Assembly: GCA_002449335.1 (NCBI GenBank)
Contig: DKDL01000131.1
Coordinates: 5,427 to 16,715, forward strand
Direction: 5' to 3'
DNA length: 11,289 nucleotides
Source: Succinatimonas sp. UBA6849
Lineage (GTDB): Bacteria; Pseudomonadota; Gammaproteobacteria; Enterobacterales; Succinivibrionaceae
The notes below the pieces were generated by a model that was not told where the DNA came from, searched no databases, and was given only the letters and a program-made list of their open reading frames with translations. The translations under genes and the position numbers were made by a program. Every line of letters begins with the position of its first letter. Position 1 is the first letter of the stretch. Below, piece by piece: positions 6,163 to 11,289 of the stretch.

Positions 6163-7706
6163 TTTTTTCTAAAGTTATAATCTCCTTTATTGGATGCTCA
6201 TCAATTCTTGCATGGGTTACCTATAAATGGACAATGAGAACTTTTGGTTCTACATTAAATTTTGACCAAATTATATGGGCTCTATGCAACACAACAGAGG
6301 GATCTGATCCCAAAATCATACGATCCGCTTTAACTAATGCTACTTTCGGGATTTTTCTTTGCTTTTTGTGGTGTCTTCTTATTATTTGTTTTAATAATAA
6401 AGCACGTTCTATAAAATTAAAAAAGTTTATCAAGAAGTGCTATAGCTTATTTATCAATAGTATCTTCTTACCAATTAAAAGAGTAAGTGAATCGCTACAA
6501 AAACTAAAGTACTTAAACCAAGCTTGCACAGTAATATGTTTATCTTTATTAGCAGCCATTTCACTTCTATCTCTATTCAATGTATTAAGATTAGTTGACA
6601 AAAACTATGAGATAACTGCATATTTTAACGGTCAGAAATCAGCTGATAAGTTTGATTATATTAAGGATTATTACACTGTTCCTAATAGTAAGAATGTTCT
6701 CTTTAAAGAGAAGAACAATGTCGTATTAGTAATGGGTGAGTCATTGGAGTCTAATTTCAATTTTACCGAACCGATGTCTAAAGAATTAGATAAGATTGAA
6801 CGAAAAGGAGAATCTGTCACTAAATTTGTTAATGCTACAGGCTCAAGCTGGACAATTGGAGCTCTTACAGGTTGGCATTTTGGATTGCCTTTAAAAATTC
6901 CTGTTAAATACGATAACTCTTTTGTTCCCATTGGAAATTTACATAATACATACGACTCAAAGAGTGGCTTTTTGCCTAACGCTAAATCAATATTTGAAAT
7001 TTTAAAAGCTAATGGATATAAAACTGTTTTAATTTTAGGTTCTGACAGTAATTTTTCAGGAATGAAAAAATTGTTTTCAATGCATGGCCATTTTGAAATA
7101 TTAGATAAAAATTACTGGCAACAAAAAGGGTGGAATATTAATAAATATCAAGGCACTGGTTGGGGATTCTCTGATTCCTTCATTTTTGCAAGAGCAAAAG
7201 AAAAATACTTAGAACTTCAAAATGATGGTATTCCATTCGTCTTAATTGTTGAAACTATTGATACCCATGGTCCTGATGGATATTGCCCAAAAGATAAAAT
7301 AAAATTTTATGATATTAGAGATGCGTTTCTTGAGACTGATAGACAAATATCTAATTTTGTCAATTTCATTCAAGAAAATAAAAAAGCACCTCTTGCTTTA
7401 GGAGTTATAGGAGATCATTATTTCATGGGAAACCCTCCAATGTTTGCAAACATTGAAAGACATATTAGGAATATTTTTATAGGAAATGTTCCAAAAATTC
7501 CTGAAGAAAAAAGAAACCAGTATATAAGTGCTGTAGATATGGCGCCAACAATTCTTCAGGCAGCTGGAGCTTATTGGGGAAGCTCTAAATTTGGTCTTGG
7601 AACATCTATTTTTTCAAAAGATAAATCCCTTATCCAAAGGTTAGGCCAAAAAAAATACAATAGATATATGAGTGCTCCTTCAAAGATGTATCAATCATTT
7701 TACTAA
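6159..7706 (+). CDS. OpgB/LtaS-like membrane phosphoglycerol transferase (sulfatase fold)
   Basis: Inner-membrane enzyme with a sulfatase-fold catalytic domain, closest in motifs to E. coli OpgB (MdoB), which moves phosphoglycerol from phosphatidylglycerol to periplasmic glucans. From the TTG it has 515 residues. Membrane helices lie at about 4-22, 62-79 and 122-146, and the catalytic domain starts near 187. Metal/catalytic motifs: Glu194 (VMGESLES), likely nucleophile Thr232 (GSSWTIGALTG, like the OpgB TIAGM block), His370 (DTHGPDG) and Asp419-His420 (GDHYF). The acceptor could be a glucan or another surface glycan. The TTG has no ribosome site and overlaps the stop of a short upstream frame; the natural start is probably ATG 6115 through slippage in the ten-A run. 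Two sampled 60-base stretches have 27-30% GC against 40% in one from dusA, hinting at transfer. It has no operon partners. Confidence 0.85.
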   Translation: MIFSKVIISFIGCSSILAWVTYKWTMRTFGSTLNFDQIIWALCNTTEGSDPKIIRSALTNATFGIFLCFLWCLLIICFNNKARSIKLKKFIKKCYSLFINSIFLPIKRVSESLQKLKYLNQACTVICLSLLAAISLLSLFNVLRLVDKNYEITAYFNGQKSADKFDYIKDYYTVPNSKNVLFKEKNNVVLVMGESLESNFNFTEPMSKELDKIERKGESVTKFVNATGSSWTIGALTGWHFGLPLKIPVKYDNSFVPIGNLHNTYDSKSGFLPNAKSIFEILKANGYKTVLILGSDSNFSGMKKLFSMHGHFEILDKNYWQQKGWNINKYQGTGWGFSDSFIFARAKEKYLELQNDGIPFVLIVETIDTHGPDGYCPKDKIKFYDIRDAFLETDRQISNFVNFIQENKKAPLALGVIGDHYFMGNPPMFANIERHIRNIFIGNVPKIPEEKRNQYISAVDMAPTILQAAGAYWGSSKFGLGTSIFSKDKSLIQRLGQKKYNRYMSAPSKMYQSFY

Positions 7707-7732
7707 GATTGAATAATCTATAGTGGAATGTC

Positions 7733-7771
7733 GATCCTGTTGATAGTTTTAAATTTACAGTAGACAGGATC
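7733..7771. repeat. Inverted repeat between convergent genes
   Basis: GATCCTGT (7733-7740) and ACAGGATC (7764-7771) are perfect 8-base inverted arms with a 23-base AT-rich loop, between the stops of the OpgB-like and aldo/keto reductase genes. No T-run follows on either strand, so it is not a textbook intrinsic terminator. It may still act as a 3' stem-loop for either transcript. Confidence 0.45.
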
Positions 7772-7785
7772 AGAGCCATGAAAAG

Positions 7786-8661
7786 CTATATATCAGCTTC
7801 TTCTACGATCTTTGGATACATAGCCTTTGGTCTGGCATCTATCTTGTCAGGATCGTAATTTCGTCTGTCATTGCAGTTCATATCAGATATTGTCTCAAGA
7901 TCTGAATTAGAAATATCAAAGTTATAAAGCTCACTGTTTTGAATAAGTTTCTCTTTGGTATTAGCCTTTGGAATTGCAACGATTCCCCTTTGAATGCACC
8001 AGCGCAATAAGATCTGAGATGGTGCTGCTTTGTAGTAATCACGCATACAGATAAGTCTTGGATCATCAAGAATCAGTCTGCCTTCAGATCCTAATGGAGA
8101 GTATGCTTCAACAGCAATCTTCTTACGACGACACCATCCCATTAGTTCCTCTTCAGTGTTAAGGGGATGGATCTCTGTTTGGTTTACCTGAGGTATTACA
8201 TTAGCACCTTGTTCGAATAAACTCTCGATATGATGAATCTTAAAGTTACTTACACCAATAGCTCTGCAAAGACCTTCCTGCTGTAACTTTTCAAGCTCAA
8301 GATAAGCCTTTTCATAACCTTTTACAGGCCAGTGAATAAGGTATAAGTCAACATAATCAAGACCTAATCTTTTTAGAGAATCTAAAAGAGCCTGTCTAGG
8401 GTTATCAAAGTCTGTAACCCAAAGTTTAGTGGTTACAAAAATTTCATTGCGAGGAATACCTGAGTCGCGAACCGCTTTGCCAACAGCTTTTTCGTTACAG
8501 TAAATACGAGCTGTATCAATAAGACGATAACCTACATCTAAGGCGTCCCTTACAGTCTTATAGGTTTCCTCACCGCCTTTCATCTTATAAACACGTAAGC
8601 CTAAAAGAGGCATCTTAACGTCATTATTCAAGTTAATTGTTGACTTTAAGCTAAGTTCCAT
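7786..8661 (-). CDS. Aldo/keto reductase (AKR5-like, DkgA/YtbE type)
   Basis: NADPH-dependent cytoplasmic oxidoreductase that reduces small aldehydes and ketones; this group includes 2,5-diketo-D-gluconate and methylglyoxal reductases. It has 291 residues with a TIM-barrel pattern. The catalytic tetrad is intact: Asp49 (LIDTARIY), Tyr54, Lys79 (TTKLW) and His110 (LIHWP). The signature IGVSNF is present, and the cofactor-binding region near the C-terminus reads AIPKANTKEKLIQN. The substrate cannot be told from sequence. The ATG at 8661 has a good AGGAG site (8669-8673) 7 bases upstream, which overlaps the dusA stop codon. The gene follows dusA by 10 bases, so it is probably co-transcribed and perhaps coupled to it. 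Confidence 0.94.
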   Translation of the reverse strand: MELSLKSTINLNNDVKMPLLGLRVYKMKGGEETYKTVRDALDVGYRLIDTARIYCNEKAVGKAVRDSGIPRNEIFVTTKLWVTDFDNPRQALLDSLKRLGLDYVDLYLIHWPVKGYEKAYLELEKLQQEGLCRAIGVSNFKIHHIESLFEQGANVIPQVNQTEIHPLNTEEELMGWCRRKKIAVEAYSPLGSEGRLILDDPRLICMRDYYKAAPSQILLRWCIQRGIVAIPKANTKEKLIQNSELYNFDISNSDLETISDMNCNDRRNYDPDKIDARPKAMYPKIVEEADI

Positions 8662-8671
8662 ACAGATACTC

Positions 8672-9661
8672 CTAAGCTTCTTTCATGCGTTTATAAGCTT
8701 CTCTAAGGACTTCAGGTCCTGCACCTAACTCATGCATATGACATGAGAGGTAATTTCTAAAACGTCTAGCACCCTTGCAACCGTTAAAGAAGTTGATGAT
8801 GTGATTTCCAAGATAATGAAGTTTATTACCCTCTGATACGAACTTCTGCGCAAAATCCATGAGAATTTCAAAAATCTCATCACGAGATTTAACTTCCTCA
8901 TCTACTCCATATATCTTACTATCAACAGAAGCTAATAGATAAGGATTGTCCATAATAGCGCGACCTAACATCACACCTTCAACATGTTGTAACTGCTCTA
9001 AACAGTCATCAATAGTTAAGATGCCACCATTGATGGTTATAGCTAAATCTGGAAATACCTCTTTTAGAGCATACACCCTTGCATAATCTAATGGAGGTAC
9101 AGTTCTGTTCTCTTTAGGTGACAAACCGTTTAACCAGGCTTTTCTAGCATGCAAAATGATGTGTCTTGAGCCTGTTATATAGACAGATTGCACAATCTTT
9201 TTGGTGTATTCAAAATCATCTAAATCGTCTACACCAATACGAGTTTTTACAGTTACTGGAATGTCTACAGCATCCTGCATTGCTTTTAAACAATCTGTAA
9301 TCACCTCAGGTGTTTTCATTAAGATTGCACCAAAAGATCCAGACTGCACTTTATCAGATGGGCATCCAGCATTTAGGTTAATAGCACTATAGCCAAACTT
9401 TAAGGCAATCTTACAGGCTTGTGCCAGTACTTTAGGATCAGATCCTCCTAACTGTAAGGTACAAGGATTTTCATTATTAGGCTCTTGTTCTATAAGATGC
9501 TCTTTGCCATGGGTAATAGCCTGAGCTGCGATCATTTCGGTGTACAGCATTGCTCTTTTAGTTAAGAGTCTTGCCATACGTCTGAAGGTACGATTGGTAA
9601 CATCAATCATTGGAGCTACAGAGAATCTGTCAGCTTCGGTGAATTTTGAAGGGTTGCCCAT
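8672..9661 (-). CDS. dusA: tRNA-dihydrouridine(20/20a) synthase DusA
   Basis: FMN-dependent enzyme that reduces uridine to dihydrouridine in the D-loop of tRNA, using NADPH. From the ATG at 9661 it has 329 residues. RFSVAPM opens the TIM barrel. INLNAGCPSDKVQSGSFGA holds the catalytic Cys100. VTVKTRIGVDD, HARKAWLNGLSPKENRTVPPLDY and INGGI match the DusA subgroup rather than DusB or DusC. A longer reading begins at ATG 9697, but its first codons lie inside a strong terminator hairpin, and the extra MAGISPPFSFIN resembles nothing at E. coli DusA's N-terminus. Neither start has a good ribosome site, so the start remains uncertain. It lies downstream of the SHMT-like gene, past that terminator, and leads into the aldo/keto reductase gene. 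Confidence 0.93.
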   Translation of the reverse strand: MGNPSKFTEADRFSVAPMIDVTNRTFRRMARLLTKRAMLYTEMIAAQAITHGKEHLIEQEPNNENPCTLQLGGSDPKVLAQACKIALKFGYSAINLNAGCPSDKVQSGSFGAILMKTPEVITDCLKAMQDAVDIPVTVKTRIGVDDLDDFEYTKKIVQSVYITGSRHIILHARKAWLNGLSPKENRTVPPLDYARVYALKEVFPDLAITINGGILTIDDCLEQLQHVEGVMLGRAIMDNPYLLASVDSKIYGVDEEVKSRDEIFEILMDFAQKFVSEGNKLHYLGNHIINFFNGCKGARRFRNYLSCHMHELGAGPEVLREAYKRMKEA

Positions 9662-9672
9662 ATTTATAAATG

Positions 9673-9695
9673 AAAAAGGCGGGCTAATGCCCGCC
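9673..9695 (-). terminator. Strong intrinsic terminator after the SHMT-like gene
   Basis: On the minus strand GGCGGGC (9689-9695) pairs perfectly with GCCCGCC (9678-9684) across a 4-base ATTA loop and runs straight into TTTTT (9673-9677). This is the most GC-rich stem in the window. It starts 15 bases after the SHMT-like stop codon and lies just upstream of, or inside, the 5' end of dusA. Confidence 0.92.
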
Positions 9696-9709
9696 ATGCT
9701 TATTAAAAA

Positions 9710-10954
9710 TTAGTATTCTTTAGCAAATAAAGAACGTACAGCAGGATCCATGTACTTCTGATCAAGATTTGGCAGAGTTGAGGTTAATGAAACCACAATC
9801 TTATTTACCTTTCTTGCATTCTCATCATCTGGTTTTGATAAGTAAATACCGATTGCTTTACCTAACTCTTTCATCTGTTCTTGCCCAATGCCACGAGTAG
9901 TTGCTGGTAATGATGAGAAACGAACAGCATCAAACTTGATGTTTGGATTATTAGTTAAAACCTGAGCAATTCTTACATGAATACCCAAGTCAGCTAATAA
10001 CTCCTGAGCGCCACGAGCTGAAATTGCACAGTTCTTAGCATCAATCATAACCAAGTGAGACTCAGTCTTTGATGAGATGATCTTCATACCACCTTCAACT
10101 AAGCCTTCTGCTAAAGCCTGTGCATTTGAAACTACATCTTTGCAGTAGTTCTTAAAGCCTTCAGTTGTCATCTCATGTAAGCGAGCTGCTAGTGCTGATA
10201 ACTGAGGAGATAACAAACCGTTGTGACCTGCTAAGTTTTCAGAACGCTTGATTAGACCGGATAACTCCTGACGACATAAAATTACTGCAGCCTGAGGGCC
10301 CTGCATAGCACCATGAGTTGAGAAGGTAACAACATCAGCATACTTCATTGGGTTATTTAAAACACCTGCTGCAGTTAAACCAGCTGTCTGTGATAAGTCA
10401 CACCACAATAGAGCGCCATTTTCTTTAGCAATCTTTGACAGACGCTCAAAGTCTACATGTAATGAATAGTTAACTGGTGAGAAGATGATCATCTTAGGCT
10501 TGTTCTTCTTAGCTAAAGACTCAATCTCATCCATGTTTAATTCTTGGGTATCTGGCTCAATACCGAAGTTGACAAATCTGTAAGCTAAATTCTCACTGTT
10601 GCAGTGCTCTTTCTTACGTAAGTCTAAAGACATCACCACATCACCACGTTGGGTTAATGCTTTAAATACAACACGAGAAGCAGCTTCGATAGTAATAGTT
10701 TTTACAGTTGCAAAAGGAGCATCAAATAATTCACATAAGCGTGAAACAGTAAGTTGCTCTAAGTTATCAGTTCTACCTAAAGTTAAAGCACTTGCTGAAT
10801 TTACAAGCACACTACCCATGATTGCTGCACAAATTGGAGAAGTGCTGTTCTCATCAGGAATGAAAGAAATACTTGCGTGCTGACGCTCAATTTCTTTTAC
10901 AAAGTATGCATATAAATCTTTATCAAAATTTTTTACAAGCTCAATGGAATTCAT
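9710..10954 (-). CDS. Serine hydroxymethyltransferase-like protein lacking the PLP lysine
   Basis: Related along its whole length to GlyA, the PLP enzyme that converts serine and tetrahydrofolate to glycine and methylene-THF. Family landmarks remain: FIPDENSTSP (GlyA IASENYTSP), KPKMIIFSPVNYS, CDLSQTAGLTAAGV (GlyA VDMAHVAGLVAAGV, with Asp186 kept) and Arg345 (VRFSSLPATTRG). The PLP-binding lysine of the TTTHKTLAGPRGG block is replaced: the sequence is STHGAMQGPQ, with Gly215 at that place. The EGYPGKRYYGG segment is gone, His in VDMAH is Gln189, and the LAHGGHLTHG block is LDLRKKEHCN. The frame is intact, which argues against simple decay. The ATG at 10954 (414 residues) has GAGGAG (10961-10966) 6 bases upstream; an upstream TTG at 10972 would overlap that site. 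Catalysis as SHMT is unlikely; a binding or regulatory role is inference. Confidence 0.85.
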   Translation of the reverse strand: MNSIELVKNFDKDLYAYFVKEIERQHASISFIPDENSTSPICAAIMGSVLVNSASALTLGRTDNLEQLTVSRLCELFDAPFATVKTITIEAASRVVFKALTQRGDVVMSLDLRKKEHCNSENLAYRFVNFGIEPDTQELNMDEIESLAKKNKPKMIIFSPVNYSLHVDFERLSKIAKENGALLWCDLSQTAGLTAAGVLNNPMKYADVVTFSTHGAMQGPQAAVILCRQELSGLIKRSENLAGHNGLLSPQLSALAARLHEMTTEGFKNYCKDVVSNAQALAEGLVEGGMKIISSKTESHLVMIDAKNCAISARGAQELLADLGIHVRIAQVLTNNPNIKFDAVRFSSLPATTRGIGQEQMKELGKAIGIYLSKPDDENARKVNKIVVSLTSTLPNLDQKYMDPAVRSLFAKEY

Positions 10955-10984
10955 TATTGACTCCTCATCCAAAATAGCGAATGA

Positions 10985-10993
10985 ATTATATCA
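10985..10993 (-). promoter_or_regulatory. Extended -10 promoter for the SHMT-like gene
   Basis: On the minus strand TGA precedes a perfect TATAAT (10985-10990), giving the extended -10 motif TGnTATAAT, which can work with a weak -35 (TAGCAA here). The transcript would start near 10978, about 24 bases before the start codon at 10954. The SHMT-like gene thus has its own promoter, separate from the permease. Confidence 0.65.
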
Positions 10994-11065
10994 AAAATTT
11001 TAATTATTGCTATTTTATGAATATTTTATTGTTACATCTTATTAGTGTTGTAGGCTCATTTTGAT

Positions 11066-11095
11066 ACCTAGCTAACAAAGATTGATTAACTAGGT
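11066..11095 (-). terminator. Stem-loop at the 3' end of the permease gene
   Basis: On the minus strand ACCTAGTTAA (11086-11095) pairs with TTAGCTAGGT (11066-11075) over 10 bases with one G-T wobble and a 10-base loop. The left arm contains the permease TAG stop. There is no T-run after it, so it is at best a weak or factor-assisted terminator. Confidence 0.4.
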
Positions 11096-11289
11096 TTCTA
11101 CAAAAGGCCAGAAAATTGGAATTAACAATACGCATAAGATTAAACTCATTATGCACATTGGAATACCAACTTTTAAGTAATCTTTAAAATGAAGACCGGA
11201 TGGTCCTAAAATCATAGTATTGCAAGGAGTTGCAATTGGAGTTGCAAATGAGCATGAAGCTCCGATTGTAACTGACATAATTACTCCAT
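11090..11289 (-). CDS. SLC13/DASS-family permease, C-terminal fragment
   Basis: The frame is open to the right edge and ends at TAG 11090-11092, leaving about 65 C-terminal residues. The stretch ASCSFATPIATPCNTMILGPSGLHFKDYLKVGIPM matches the C-terminal substrate/sodium-binding repeat of divalent-anion:sodium symporters (SLC13/DASS), whose Asn in the TPxN motif is kept. A final membrane helix (CIMSLILCVLLIPIFWPF) follows. The substrate (dicarboxylate, sulfate or other anion) cannot be told from the fragment. Its Met at 11278 is internal, because the frame continues upstream of it. Confidence 0.82.
   Translation of the reverse strand, partial: GVIMSVTIGASCSFATPIATPCNTMILGPSGLHFKDYLKVGIPMCIMSLILCVLLIPIFWPFVET

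Noticed and set aside
6671..6931. Minus-strand frame inside the OpgB-like gene
   Set aside because: Shadow of the catalytic domain, which carries clear conserved motifs on the plus strand.
9662..9697. ATG at 9697 as the dusA start
   Set aside because: It lies at the base of the terminator hairpin, lacks a ribosome site and adds residues unlike DusA; kept only as a question in the findings.
10955..10972. TTG at 10972 as start of the SHMT-like gene
   Set aside because: The codons after it contain the GAGGAG ribosome site of the ATG at 10954, which is far better supported.

Overview
The window reads as ordinary chromosome from a low-GC gammaproteobacterium. TopA, SohB, ribosomal protein L25 (short 94-residue form) and DusA all align from memory with their E. 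coli counterparts, and sohB sits directly upstream of topA as in enteric bacteria. The AT-rich bases and gene mix would suit an anaerobic gut group such as Succinivibrionaceae, but that placement is inference. No rRNA, tRNA, CRISPR array, insertion sequence or integrase was seen.

Layout from left to right. On the minus strand, topA (cut by the left edge) is preceded by sohB, with 18 bases between them. A strong sigma70-type promoter lies in the short gap upstream of sohB, just after a CvfB-like S1-domain RNA-binding protein. Next is rplY with its own promoter, a leader hairpin and an intrinsic terminator. A 400-base AT-rich gap follows, with several inverted repeats. It leads to two plus-strand genes: a zinc-dependent dCMP deaminase ending in a clear stem-loop, and an OpgB/LtaS-like membrane sulfatase-fold phosphoglycerol transferase. 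Between these two lies a stretch of about 400 bases with one possible gene remnant.

The right third is again on the minus strand. A divergent serine hydroxymethyltransferase-like gene is followed by a strong terminator, then dusA, then an aldo/keto reductase 10 bases further on. The right edge cuts the C-terminus of an SLC13/DASS-type permease.

Three points stand out. First, the SHMT-like protein has glycine where the family has its PLP-binding lysine, and has lost most of the surrounding active site, so it looks like a pseudoenzyme. Second, the OpgB-like gene has no well-supported start in frame. A good ATG lies out of frame across a run of ten A residues, and that short frame ends in a TGA overlapping an in-frame TTG. 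This arrangement fits phase variation, slippage or translational coupling. Third, the intrinsic terminator after the SHMT-like gene lies inside the longest possible dusA reading frame. I saw no clear multi-gene defence or mobile system.
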